Origin: CAZIXN01 sp039180415
Lineage (GTDB): Bacteria; Planctomycetota; Phycisphaerae; Phycisphaerales; Phycisphaeraceae
DNA: 52,835 nucleotides
Direction of reading: 5' to 3'
Assembly (NCBI GenBank): GCA_039180415.1
Contig: JBCDDH010000017.1
Location: 1-52,835, forward strand
Shown: piece after piece, positions 34,702 to 42,594 of the stretch
Numbering within the stretch: the first letter of the stretch is position 1
Layout of the letters: each line of letters starts with the position of its first letter
Notes under the pieces: generated by a model
Seen by the model: the letters and a program-made list of their open reading frames with translations, nothing else
Told to the model about the DNA's origin: nothing
Databases searched by the model: none
Position numbers and translations under genes: made by a program

Positions 34702-35328
34702 TTAAGCCTCGGGCAGCGCGAGGCGGATCCGATAACGGCGTTGGTCACGCAGCGTCCCGCCGCCCATCGGCTCGAGGACGACGCGGACGATGACTTCGTT
34801 GGTCGGCGGCCCGGGCAGCGTCAGGTCGCCCAAGTCGAGTTCGACGTGGTAGTAAGGCCCGGTGAAGCCGTCGCGGTAGGCCTCGTCCAGCGCCGTGGGA
34901 TCGAGCGTCTGCGAACGCAGAACGGTCGGCTCGCCGGTGTCCGGCAGGTGCACCAGCGCGGCGGTCAGCGTGCCGGACACGGGCAGCATCCGGCCCTGCT
35001 GATCGGTCGGCAACAGGTACAGCCGGACCACGTCGTCCAGGCCGTCGCGGTCCGTGTCGATGGGGCCCGAGTAGTTGTCGATGGACAGGCCCGACGGCAT
35101 GGGGCGCTCGGCACCGGCGGGGTGGTCGGGGTTGCCGAGGCGGGCGTGGAGCGTTTCGATCTGGCCGAGCCGTTGGTTCAGCCGCTTCTCGAGCGCTTCG
35201 ACCTGGCGGGTGAGCTCGAGGTTTTCGCGGCGGAGGCGGTCGTTGTCGTTGGTGAAGTTGCGCGGGCCGCAGCCGGCCAAGAGCAAGCAGCCGGAAGCCA
35301 GAAGCCAGAGGTTTCGAGTTGGCGGCAT
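34702..35328 (-). CDS. Coiled-coil lipoprotein of unknown function
   Basis: 208 aa from ATG 35328. Lipoprotein signal NLWLLASGCLLLAGC (lipid Cys near 20), then a leucine-zipper-like coil (DRLRRENLELTRQVEALEKR), followed by a beta-rich domain holding a calcium-loop-like DTDRDGLDDVVRLYLLPTD. This domain looks like an extracytoplasmic beta-sandwich. Not assigned to a family. 38 bp downstream of clpP on the same strand, so possibly co-transcribed with it. Confidence 0.75.
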   Translation of the reverse strand: MPPTRNLWLLASGCLLLAGCGPRNFTNDNDRLRRENLELTRQVEALEKRLNQRLGQIETLHARLGNPDHPAGAERPMPSGLSIDNYSGPIDTDRDGLDDVVRLYLLPTDQQGRMLPVSGTLTAALVHLPDTGEPTVLRSQTLDPTALDEAYRDGFTGPYYHVELDLGDLTLPGPPTNEVIVRVVLEPMGGGTLRDQRRYRIRLALPEA

Positions 35329-35366
35329 GAAACGCCTCGCTTCCGAGTCGTGGCTCGTCGCTGGTT

Positions 35367-35978
35367 TTACTCTTCCGTCGTCTTGGCGGGCAGGTGTTGT
35401 AGGACCTGGTCCGCGCAGCCGTAGGCCACGGCTTCTTCCGCGTCGAGCCAGAGGTCGCGTTCGCAGTCTTTGGCGATGGTGTCGTAGTCCTTGCCGGTGT
35501 GATGCTGCATGATTTTGTACAGCCGTTCGCGGGTGCGGAGCATCTCTTTGGCCTGGATGGAAAGGTCGGTCGCTTGGCCCTGCATGACGCCGCCCATGAG
35601 CGGCTGGTGCAGGAGCACGCGGGAGTTGGGCAGGCAGTGGCGCTTGCCCGCGGTGCCGGCCATGAGCAGGAGCGAGCCCATCGACGCGGCGACGCCGATG
35701 CAATAGGTCGCCACGTCGGGGCGGATGAACTGCATGGTGTCGTAGATGCCCAGCCCGGCCGAGACGCTGCCGCCGGGCGAGTTGACGTAGCAGTGGATGT
35801 CCGCGTCGGCGTCCTCGTTGGAGAGGAACAGCAGCTGCGCGGTGACGGTCTGGGTCATCTCGTCGGTGACCGGGCCGTTGATGAAGATGATTCGGTCCTT
35901 GAGCAGCCGGCTGTAGATGTCGTAGGCGCGTTCGCCTCGGCCGGTTTTCTCGATGACCATGGGGACCAGGGTGCTCAT
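35367..35978 (-). CDS. clpP: ATP-dependent Clp protease proteolytic subunit
   Basis: Serine protease barrel subunit used with ClpX/ClpA unfoldases; 203 aa. Catalytic triad Ser99 (GVAASMGS), His124 (SRVLLHQPL) and Asp175 (CERDLWL) is intact. Other marks: INGPV near residue 34, YVNSPGGSV, and RDLWLDAEEAVAYGCAD. Normal length. No clpX beside it; the neighbours are a K+ channel gene upstream, separated by a terminator, and a lipoprotein gene downstream. Planctomycetes often carry several clpP copies. Confidence 0.96.
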   Translation of the reverse strand: MSTLVPMVIEKTGRGERAYDIYSRLLKDRIIFINGPVTDEMTQTVTAQLLFLSNEDADADIHCYVNSPGGSVSAGLGIYDTMQFIRPDVATYCIGVAASMGSLLLMAGTAGKRHCLPNSRVLLHQPLMGGVMQGQATDLSIQAKEMLRTRERLYKIMQHHTGKDYDTIAKDCERDLWLDAEEAVAYGCADQVLQHLPAKTTEE

Positions 35979-36015
35979 GCGTTTTTGCTCGCTCGGCGGG
36001 GGAAAAACGGGGAAA

Positions 36016-36034
36016 CGCCGCGCGGATCGCGGCG
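36016..36034 (-). terminator. Rho-independent terminator of the K+ channel gene
   Basis: CGCCGCG (36016-36022), loop CGGAT, CGCGGCG (36028-36034): perfect 7-bp GC stem. Reading on the minus strand it is followed by TTTCCCCGTTTTTCC. It begins 26 nt after the channel stop codon and lies upstream of clpP. Confidence 0.7.
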
Positions 36035-36059
36035 GGGCGGAGATTGTAGCCGGGGTGAT

Positions 36060-37004
36060 TTAGAGCCGCTCGCCGCAGAACTTGCAGAACGTCGCGCCCG
36101 CGTCGTGGCCTTCCTTGCTGCAGTGCGGGCAGTGCTGCGTGGAGACCTGTGGGCGGTGGGCGTGGCTGGCCATCTCCGCGGAGAGCACGCCGGTGGGCAC
36201 GATGATCAGCGAGTAGCCGACGACGATGAGCAGCGACGCGATCAGCTTCCCCGGCACGGTCTGCGGCGTGATGTCGCCGTAGCCCACGGTGCTCATCGTG
36301 ACGATCGCCCAGTACATGCTCGAAGGGATCGACTCGAAGCCGGGCGTCGGCGTGGGTTCGACGAGCTGCCGGCCGTCGGCGTCGAGCACGGGCGAGCCGT
36401 CGGCGGCGAACACCGGTTGCGGGTTGAACTGCCCGTCGCCTTCGATCAGGTTCATGAGCGCGCCGACGATCACCACCAGGATCACCACGGTCACGAGGAA
36501 CACGGTGACCTTCTGCCACGCCGCCCGCAGCGACCGCGCGAGCGACTCGGCTTCGTCGAGGTAGCGCACGAGCTTGAAGATGCGGAACAGCCGCAGCAGC
36601 CGCAGCGCCCGGATCACCAGCAGGTGCTGCGCCCCCGGAAACAGCAGGCTCACGTACGTCGGCAGGATCGACACCAGGTCGACCACGCCGAAGAACGACC
36701 GGGCGTAGGCCCAGGGCTTGCGGACACAGGCCATGCGGAGCAGGTATTCGATCGTGAACAGGATCGTGAAGGCCCACTCGGCGACGACCAGCTGGGTGTG
36801 GTAGCGGTCGTTGACGGCGGGCACGGTTTCGAGCAAGACCGCGAGCACGCTCAGCAGGATCGCCACGAGCAGCGCGATATCGAAGAGCTTGCCGAGCGCC
36901 GTGTCGGCCTCGAAGATGATCTCGTGCAGCCGGAACCGCCACGAGGTCGGCTCGGATTTCGCGGGCGGGCTAGGCGCGTCGGAGTGCATGGGCTTTCCGA
37001 TCAT
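36060..37004 (-). CDS. Voltage-gated K+ channel-like protein with C-terminal zinc ribbon
   Basis: 314 aa, six TM segments plus pore loop. S4 carries regularly spaced Arg/Lys (RALRLLRLFRIFKLVR, 132-147); the selectivity filter is TVGYGD (239-244), so K+ selectivity is expected. An unusually long acidic/Pro-rich loop (about 188-225, PVLDADGRQLVEPTPTPG) lies between S5 and the pore. The cytoplasmic C-terminus is short and ends in a zinc ribbon (CPHC 292-295, CKFC 307-310) in place of a ligand-binding domain. Start at ATG 37004 or 36989. Divergent from the sulfotransferase gene; ends in a Rho-independent terminator. Confidence 0.9.
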   Translation of the reverse strand: MIGKPMHSDAPSPPAKSEPTSWRFRLHEIIFEADTALGKLFDIALLVAILLSVLAVLLETVPAVNDRYHTQLVVAEWAFTILFTIEYLLRMACVRKPWAYARSFFGVVDLVSILPTYVSLLFPGAQHLLVIRALRLLRLFRIFKLVRYLDEAESLARSLRAAWQKVTVFLVTVVILVVIVGALMNLIEGDGQFNPQPVFAADGSPVLDADGRQLVEPTPTPGFESIPSSMYWAIVTMSTVGYGDITPQTVPGKLIASLLIVVGYSLIIVPTGVLSAEMASHAHRPQVSTQHCPHCSKEGHDAGATFCKFCGERL

Positions 37005-37078
37005 CGTCCCGACGCGGCGGAGCGTGTGGCCGATCCGCGCCCGCGGCCGATAACCCGGGGCACCGATATACTCCGGCG

Positions 37079-38026
37079 ATGCCCCTCGTAAACCGGCCGA
37101 CGCTGGCCCGCATCAAACGGAAACTCTTCGGCGTGCCCGGCGAAACGGTGGCGATCACGCCCCAGCCGCCGGTGGTTTTTGAAGGGGTCGTGCAGGCCTT
37201 CGACGAGCCGGATCACACCGTGCCGCTGCCCCCCGGTGACGATCTGCCCGGCTCCGCCGACACCGTCGTTCTGGGCAACAGCCTGCCCAAGAGCGGCACC
37301 CACATGCTCAACCAGACCGTCGAGTTCCTCGGCCGGTGGAACAACACCGGCCTGCACGTCAATATCAACGGCTACCGCCTCAGCGACCCGCACTCCCCCG
37401 GCCTGCACCGCTGCCCCGCGCCGAGGGTCGTTCCCCGCCTCCGCCCCGGCTACGCGGTCACCGCGCACCTGGCGTACCACGCGGAGATCGACGCGTACCT
37501 GAATTCCCGTGGCGGCTCGTCCGTGCGGCATGTGTTCATGGTTCGCGACCCCCGCGACCTCATCGTCAGCTGGATGCGCTACGCGACGTACTCCAAGACG
37601 TTTGCCAGCCACGGCCCGTTTAAGTCGACTCACGAACACCTCCGCGACAACTTCGCTTCCGACGCCGACCGGCTCGTCTACGCCATCGAAAAACGCACCC
37701 AGTTCGCCTACCACAACTACACCGGGTGGATGAAGTCGCCGGCGACGCGCGTCGTGCGGTTCGAAGACCTGCACGACGGGCTCGAGGCCGCGGGACGGGG
37801 CGAGCTGCGGCCCGGGCTCGGCGGGTTGCTGACGTTCCTGGACGTGGAGCCGGAAAGCGTCGATTTGCGGGCGCTGCACGCCGGCGTCTACGGCCAAAGC
37901 ATCACGTCGATGCGAGACAAGTTCAAGCCCAGCAGCTTCCGCGACAGCTTCGAACCCCGCCACTATGCGCTGATCGATAACGACCACTGGCGGCACGCGG
38001 TCGAAGCCTTCGGCTACGACTGGTGA
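37079..38026 (+). CDS. PAPS-dependent sulfotransferase
   Basis: 315 aa. Moves a sulfuryl group from 3'-phosphoadenylyl sulfate to an acceptor hydroxyl. 5'-phosphosulfate loop LPKSGTHML (69-77), 3'-phosphate motif VRDPRDLIVSWMRY (155-168), and TRVVRFEDL towards the C-terminus. No signal peptide or TM helix, so probably cytosolic or peripheral. Acceptor unknown; glycan or lipid is plausible in a planctomycete. 75 bp separate it from the divergent channel gene. Confidence 0.88.
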   Translation: MPLVNRPTLARIKRKLFGVPGETVAITPQPPVVFEGVVQAFDEPDHTVPLPPGDDLPGSADTVVLGNSLPKSGTHMLNQTVEFLGRWNNTGLHVNINGYRLSDPHSPGLHRCPAPRVVPRLRPGYAVTAHLAYHAEIDAYLNSRGGSSVRHVFMVRDPRDLIVSWMRYATYSKTFASHGPFKSTHEHLRDNFASDADRLVYAIEKRTQFAYHNYTGWMKSPATRVVRFEDLHDGLEAAGRGELRPGLGGLLTFLDVEPESVDLRALHAGVYGQSITSMRDKFKPSSFRDSFEPRHYALIDNDHWRHAVEAFGYDW

Positions 38027-38066
38027 ACCCCGGGAGTGGGGCCGTCGCGGCGGACGGCGGGGACGT

Positions 38067-38663
38067 TCAGTCTCCGTGCTTCTCGCGAAGCCGGCCGCTG
38101 AGCCGCAGCAGCAGCTGGGCGCGCTCGAACATGCCGAGCATCTCGTCGAGCACCGCGCGGACCGGGTCGTGGTTTGGGCCGGGTTCGGACAAGCCTAAGG
38201 CGGCGGCCTCGCCCGCGGGCAGCGCCTTGCGGGCCATCGAGCGGTACCGGCTGAGCGTGCGGTCGCCGAAGTGGAACACCGGGGCGAAGTCCTCGGCCAG
38301 CCACCACGTCACGGGCACGCGGAATCCGGCGTTGATCTGCGATTTGACGATCAGTTCGGCGTAGGGCTCGTCACGCAGCAGGAACTTGAGTTGGATGCGA
38401 TCGGGGTTGGCCTCGGCGATGCGTTGGATCGCCGCGCCCTGCAACGCGCAGTCGCCGCACCACGTGCCGGTGAGCGTGAGCACGTGCATCGTCCGGGGGA
38501 AGCCGGCGACCAGCATCTTCTGATCGTCGGTGAGTTCGAGTTGGCCGTGACGCTGGTCCCACGGCCCGCGTTGGCCGTTCGCGGCGGCGAGGGCGACGAA
38601 GCCGTCGTACGGCAGGGCGGCGTCGTACATGCGGCGGAGCAGGTCGGGGTCGGCGGTGGGCAT
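38067..38663 (-). CDS. Thioredoxin-family protein (WCGDC)
   Basis: 198 aa from ATG 38663. A thioredoxin-fold core holds VLTLTGTWCGDCALQ with Cys69 and Cys72 (WCGDC active site), VPVTWWLAEDF around the usual cis-Pro position, and a helical C-terminal extension (RAVLDEMLGMFERAQLLLRLSGRL). Resembles the Thioredoxin_9 group of cytosolic proteins. No signal peptide from this start. Convergent with the sulfotransferase gene; GCCGTC/GACGGC (38041-38058) between them could be a weak shared terminator. Confidence 0.82.
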   Translation of the reverse strand: MPTADPDLLRRMYDAALPYDGFVALAAANGQRGPWDQRHGQLELTDDQKMLVAGFPRTMHVLTLTGTWCGDCALQGAAIQRIAEANPDRIQLKFLLRDEPYAELIVKSQINAGFRVPVTWWLAEDFAPVFHFGDRTLSRYRSMARKALPAGEAAALGLSEPGPNHDPVRAVLDEMLGMFERAQLLLRLSGRLREKHGD

Positions 38664-38810
38664 GGTCCGTGTTATAGGCCGCCGCGTCTCCGGCCGCGCG
38701 GCGGCGACCAGCCTGCCCAAACCGCACAGGCGTCAAGGGCGTCCACCGATTCAGGCGGCTCGCCGCACATTCACTTTGCTCTTAAACGCGGCGTGGTCGA
38801 TGAACCCTTT

Positions 38811-39335
38811 ATGTTGCATGCCTACGCGTCTACTTCGAGGCCATCTCGGTGCGTTGATCGTCGAGTTGGCCGGGCTGCCCGCGCGTTCACGCTGGTCGAG
38901 ATTCTGATTGTGGTGGTGATCTTGGGCGTGCTGGCATCGATCGTCATGTCGCAGTTCGCCAACGCGTTCAGCGACGCGGAGCGCGTGTCGTTCGCCACCG
39001 ATCTGCGGGCCTACCTCAAGGGGGCCGAGGCGTTCCATTTGGACACCAACACGTATCCGCCGGCCGCAGCAAGCGGCGTGGTGCCCGCGGGCTTCGAAAG
39101 CTACGTCGACGCCGGCCGCTGGCGGCGTCCGACGCCGCTGGGCGGACAGTGGGACGTCGAGTTCGAGAACTATGGGGTCACGTCGGCGTTGGGCGTACAT
39201 TTCAGCGACGGCTCGGGCATGCCGTCGGCAGAACTGCTCGAAGATCTCGATCGCACGATCGACGATGGCGATCTGGACGCCGGGCGGTTCCGTTGGCTCG
39301 ACAGCGATCGGCTTTACTTTGTCATTCTCGAATAG
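38811..39335 (+). CDS. Type II secretion-like pseudopilin, first of a tandem pair
   Basis: 174 aa from ATG 38811. Basic leader, then FTLVEILIVVVILGVLASIVM with Glu5; the residue before the cleavage point is Ala (RA/FTLVE). The globular domain has AYLKGAEAFHLDTNTYPP, GGQWDVEFENYGVTSALGVHF and a short C-terminus, RLYFVILE. Clearly paralogous to the next gene (shared WDVEF-x4-GVTSALGVHF, then -LDDGDL- or DDGDL). Probably a minor pseudopilin or surface pilin. Confidence 0.87.
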   Translation: MLHAYASTSRPSRCVDRRVGRAARAFTLVEILIVVVILGVLASIVMSQFANAFSDAERVSFATDLRAYLKGAEAFHLDTNTYPPAAASGVVPAGFESYVDAGRWRRPTPLGGQWDVEFENYGVTSALGVHFSDGSGMPSAELLEDLDRTIDDGDLDAGRFRWLDSDRLYFVILE

Positions 39336-39521
39336 CCGGCGCTACGGGGCTTAGCCATCGAAATTGGCGCTGCTGACCGCGTCGTCGAATCCGCTCGGCG
39401 GCGTTCGCATCGGCGTGGATCGCAACGATCATGCGGGCGGTGTCGGTTGGGCGCCGGAGGTAAACGCCGGATCGCTGATTTTGCGTCGCCGCGGGCTCCA
39501 TCTGAATCCAATAACTCAGGC

Positions 39522-40049
39522 ATGGACGCCACCCACTCCGCCGAAAGAGCCGTTCACGCTTCCCCCGCCGTCGGGTCTGTTCCCCGGACGCCCCGCGGCT
39601 TCACGCTGGTCGAGATCCTCATCGTCGTGGTGATCCTGGGCATCCTCGCCGCGATCGTCTTGCCCGCCATCGCCGACGTAACTACCGGCTCCAAGCAGAC
39701 GGCTTTCGTCACCGACCTGTCCCAATACCACAAGGCCGCTCAGGTTTACATGTCCGAGCGGGGCGAATACCTCGAAGACAGCAGCAGCGGCTCGCTGCCC
39801 GAAGGCTTTGACGCCTACGTCAAGGAGGCCAAGTGGACGGCCGGCACGCCGCTGGGCGGCGCGTGGGACGTCGAGTTCGACGAGCACGGCGTTACGTCGG
39901 CGCTGGGCGTCCACTTCAACGGCACCGGCGACACCCGCGACGAGGCTTTCATGCAGGAGATCGACGCCATGCTCGACGACGGCGACCTGGCCACCGGGGG
40001 TTTCCGCATGCTCGCCGATGGGCGGTACTACATCATCCTCGAGCGTTGA
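39522..40049 (+). CDS. Type II secretion-like pseudopilin, second of a tandem pair
   Basis: 175 aa from ATG 39522. Leader ends PRG before FTLVEILIVVVILGILAAIVLP, so here the canonical Gly is present. Body: DLSQYHKAAQVYMSERGEY, GGAWDVEFDEHGVTSALGVHF, MLDDGDLATGGF, RYYIILER. A tandem duplicate of the preceding gene, 186 bp apart. The last 22 bp overlap the 3' end of the convergent FAD oxidoreductase gene. Confidence 0.87.
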   Translation: MDATHSAERAVHASPAVGSVPRTPRGFTLVEILIVVVILGILAAIVLPAIADVTTGSKQTAFVTDLSQYHKAAQVYMSERGEYLEDSSSGSLPEGFDAYVKEAKWTAGTPLGGAWDVEFDEHGVTSALGVHFNGTGDTRDEAFMQEIDAMLDDGDLATGGFRMLADGRYYIILER

Positions 40050-41248
40050 GGTGAAGCCACCGTGTCCTGAGGCCAGCCCCAGAACGCTCGGTGCCGGTTC
40101 AAGATCGCTCGACACATCCGATCGTCCGGCGTCGCGTCGGTCACGCCGCGCTCGATCGTGCCGCCCAGCACCACCGCGTCGCTCCGCGGGAACATGTATC
40201 CGCGGTGGCTGATCATGTAGGTCAGTTCCGGCTGCGGGCGGAGGTGGACGAGCTGCCCGCGGATCGGGATCACCGCGTCGTCACTCAGCAGCGACCCGGC
40301 TCCGAGGCCAAGGCAATTCGCGATCCTTCGTTGCGGCAAAGAGGCTACGTCGGCCGGCGAATCGAAACGCCGCGTCTCAAACCGCACGCCCCGCGTTTCG
40401 AGCCGAAGTCGGAGCAGCGCGAGGTACTTCGGCGGTTCGAGGTGCAGCGTGTCGTACGCACGCCCCGCGGTTTGCACTTCGGCGAACGGGAGCCGGTCCA
40501 GCCCGCGCGGACGGCTCAGGTCATCCGGGACGCCGCGCAGCGCGCCGCCCCCGCGCTCGGCCGTGAAATTCGTCTTTGCGTGCACACCGGCCGCGGGCAC
40601 CGATGCGTCTCGCCGGTATTCCCGGTGCGTGACCCGCAGGACCGTTTGCAGCGAAATCGGCGCGTCGTCGCCCCACGTTACGAGCGACGGCGCAAACTGT
40701 GCTCCGGCCTTGGCGGATGTCGTGCCCAGATCGAAGCGTTCGGCGTAGACCGTGACCGAGATTCCCCGCCGCGCGAGCATCGCCGCCGTGGTGAGCCCGA
40801 TGATCCCGCCGCCCAGCACGGCCGCGCCGTGCGGTGTCGGATCGTCGGCGGGCCGATCGCGTTCGAGTTCCCATTCGTCCGCGAGTCGGGACGCCGCCCA
40901 ATCGGCGCAGCCCCAACTCAGCGTCCACCCCGACCCGCCGTGGCCGTAGTTGTGCACCCAGCGCTGCCCGGGCGTTAGCTCGCCGGGTTGGCTCACGGCC
41001 AGACGCACCGACCCGCGGCGGTACGGCCGAATCCCCGCGTCGTACCGCAGCACCGCGGCGTCCGACAGGTCCGGCGCCGGCAAGACGCCGCCGCGCCAGG
41101 GCCCCGAGGGCGGCGACGGCCGGAGGGTTCGCGGCTTGGCGGCACAACCCCAGGAGCTTCCGACGAAGCCGCCCAGCATCCACGCCGCCGCGATGCCCAT
41201 TGCGTCACGCCGCGAGAATCGGCCGGGATGGACGCCGTCTCGGTTCAA
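40028..41248 (-). CDS. FAD-dependent oxidoreductase, D-amino-acid-oxidase-like with circularly permuted order; Tat signal
   Basis: 406 aa. In ordinary DAO proteins the Rossmann dinucleotide motif is N-terminal and the HNYGHGG-type motif C-terminal. Here the order is reversed: a Tat-type leader (FSRRDAMGIAAAWMLGGFVG, lipobox-like SWGC near 35), then GIRPYRRGSVRL and WVHNYGHGGSGWTLSWGCA (about 73-115), and only then AAVLGGGIIGLTTAAMLARR (about 142-161); the chain ends with PIRGQLVHLRP, GYMFPRSDAVVLGGTIERG and WGWPQD. The TTG start at 41248 overlaps the stop of the DinB gene (TTGA), supporting translational coupling, and is needed to include the twin Arg. Probably an exported or membrane-attached amine or amino-acid oxidase. 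Confidence 0.82.
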   Translation of the reverse strand: MNRDGVHPGRFSRRDAMGIAAAWMLGGFVGSSWGCAAKPRTLRPSPPSGPWRGGVLPAPDLSDAAVLRYDAGIRPYRRGSVRLAVSQPGELTPGQRWVHNYGHGGSGWTLSWGCADWAASRLADEWELERDRPADDPTPHGAAVLGGGIIGLTTAAMLARRGISVTVYAERFDLGTTSAKAGAQFAPSLVTWGDDAPISLQTVLRVTHREYRRDASVPAAGVHAKTNFTAERGGGALRGVPDDLSRPRGLDRLPFAEVQTAGRAYDTLHLEPPKYLALLRLRLETRGVRFETRRFDSPADVASLPQRRIANCLGLGAGSLLSDDAVIPIRGQLVHLRPQPELTYMISHRGYMFPRSDAVVLGGTIERGVTDATPDDRMCRAILNRHRAFWGWPQDTVASPQRSRMM

Positions 41249-41778
41249 AACTTAAAGGCCGAGCCCAGGCCCTCGATCCGCCGCCAGCCGCTGACCTGGC
41301 CCGCATGGACCGCGAGGTGCGTGGTCAGCATGAAGTTGATCGAGGCGCCCACCGTGGGCCACATCTCTCGGAGCTCTTCGCGGGGCTGCTCCCGATCGAA
41401 GACCGCGTCGTCAGCCCGTTCAACGCTGCGCAACGCGGCTTCGTAAGCTCGGCCGAATTGCTCGACGATCGTGGTCATCGCCGGGTAGATCGTCCCGTCC
41501 GGATCGTCTTGGCACACGCTGCCCATGGCGAACAGGTCCGCCCAGCCTTCGGGCGCAGCGACCGCCTCGGCCGTGGCCGCGTCGCCGGCGTACTTGGCGA
41601 CGTGGCTTCCGTAGAGGCCCAAGTGCCCGTAGACCCAGGCGGGATGATTCGTGGACACGACGCCGGCTCCGCTCACCGGCAGGCGGGCGAAGCGTTCGGG
41701 CGCGATGCCCTCGAGCATTTTCTGGACCGTCGAAAGCGTGGTCCGGCCGGTGGCGACGATGACGGAGGCGGTACTCAT
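41245..41778 (-). CDS. DinB/YfiT-like four-helix protein
   Basis: 177 aa from ATG 41778 (AGGA just upstream). Four-helix bundle with DinB-superfamily metal-site regions: TNHPAWVYGHLGLYG near the second helix and THLAVHAGQVSGWRR near the C-terminus, whose His residues would bind the divalent metal. The family includes thiol-dependent S-transferases and uncharacterised stress proteins; the substrate is unknown. Translationally coupled to the downstream FAD oxidoreductase gene. Confidence 0.82.
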   Translation of the reverse strand: MSTASVIVATGRTTLSTVQKMLEGIAPERFARLPVSGAGVVSTNHPAWVYGHLGLYGSHVAKYAGDAATAEAVAAPEGWADLFAMGSVCQDDPDGTIYPAMTTIVEQFGRAYEAALRSVERADDAVFDREQPREELREMWPTVGASINFMLTTHLAVHAGQVSGWRRIEGLGSAFKF

Positions 41779-41810
41779 GGCGGTTCCTGGTGGGGCGGCG
41801 CGTCGGGCGT

Positions 41811-42509
41811 TCAAAAACCCGACATCTGCCCGTAACGATACGTCATCGCCCGCTCGTCGAATTCCGAGAACCGCGCGACGTGGCCGTCGGCAAACGCGAC
41901 GTTGAGCGTGCCGCTGTGCTGCGGCTCCCAATAGTCGGTGGTGCCGCCGAAGATCGCGTTGAAGGTGTAGTTGTCCTTGTCCGCGTCGAGCACAAGCCCT
42001 GTGCCGCCGCCGTCGAACGTCGCGAGTTGGTTGTCGCCCATCGCGACGAAGGCGGCCGGGAATCGGATCAGCCGTTCCTCGACGCTGCCGCGTAGCGTCT
42101 GCACGGTCGCCGCGCCGCGTTGCTCGTTGAACACATACTCGGCCCGGCTGCTGAGGAAGTAGTGGTACGGGCTGTCGCTGGGGTACGCGCCGCAGCCGGA
42201 GAAGAAGTCCTGGTTCTCGAGGTAGGTGTGCAGCTGCTGCATCCACGGCAGGTTGTCGGTGTCGGCGTCCCGCTGGTCCCAATCGAGCAGGTTCCCGGCA
42301 TAAGGTCCGCCGCCGCGGTAGTCGGCCTGGTAGACGTGGAGCCCGACCGCCATCTGCCGCAGGTTCGAGCCGCACGCGATGGCCTTGGCCTCGTCCTTGC
42401 CTCGGCCGAGGATCGGCAGCAGGATGCCGATCAGGATCGCGATGATCGAGATCACGACCAGCAACTCGATGAGCGTGAAACCGGCCAACCGTCGAGCGGG
42501 AGCGGGCAT
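41811..42509 (-). CDS. DUF1559-like planctomycete prepilin
   Basis: 232 aa. Leader MPAPARRLAG, then FTLIELLVVISIIAILIGILLP (canonical Gly before the cleavage site, Glu5). Near the C-terminus comes HSGTLNVAFADGHVARF, the H-x9-DG pattern of the large planctomycete prepilin-like family. The middle has SNLRQMAVGLHVYQADYRG and aromatic-rich text. Dozens of such genes are usual in planctomycetes; their role is unclear. 32 bp before the DinB start on the same strand. The AT-rich 42540-42594 upstream is the likely promoter. Confidence 0.88.
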   Translation of the reverse strand: MPAPARRLAGFTLIELLVVISIIAILIGILLPILGRGKDEAKAIACGSNLRQMAVGLHVYQADYRGGGPYAGNLLDWDQRDADTDNLPWMQQLHTYLENQDFFSGCGAYPSDSPYHYFLSSRAEYVFNEQRGAATVQTLRGSVEERLIRFPAAFVAMGDNQLATFDGGGTGLVLDADKDNYTFNAIFGGTTDYWEPQHSGTLNVAFADGHVARFSEFDERAMTYRYGQMSGF

Positions 42510-42594
42510 GTCGGGCCTCCGGGAAATCGGGAAAGCGCAAGCGGGGTTGTGGTCTTATATACCGTTCCGCGCAAGCTTATAGTATTTCTCGGGG

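Noticed and set aside
34702..36942. 746-codon minus-strand frame spanning lipoprotein, clpP and channel
   Set aside because: Only its end (34702-35328) is the real lipoprotein; the rest is a shadow of clpP and the channel.
38041..38058. Strong bidirectional terminator between sulfotransferase and thioredoxin-like genes
   Set aside because: Only 6-bp arms with no T-run on either strand; mentioned in the gene entry but not called.
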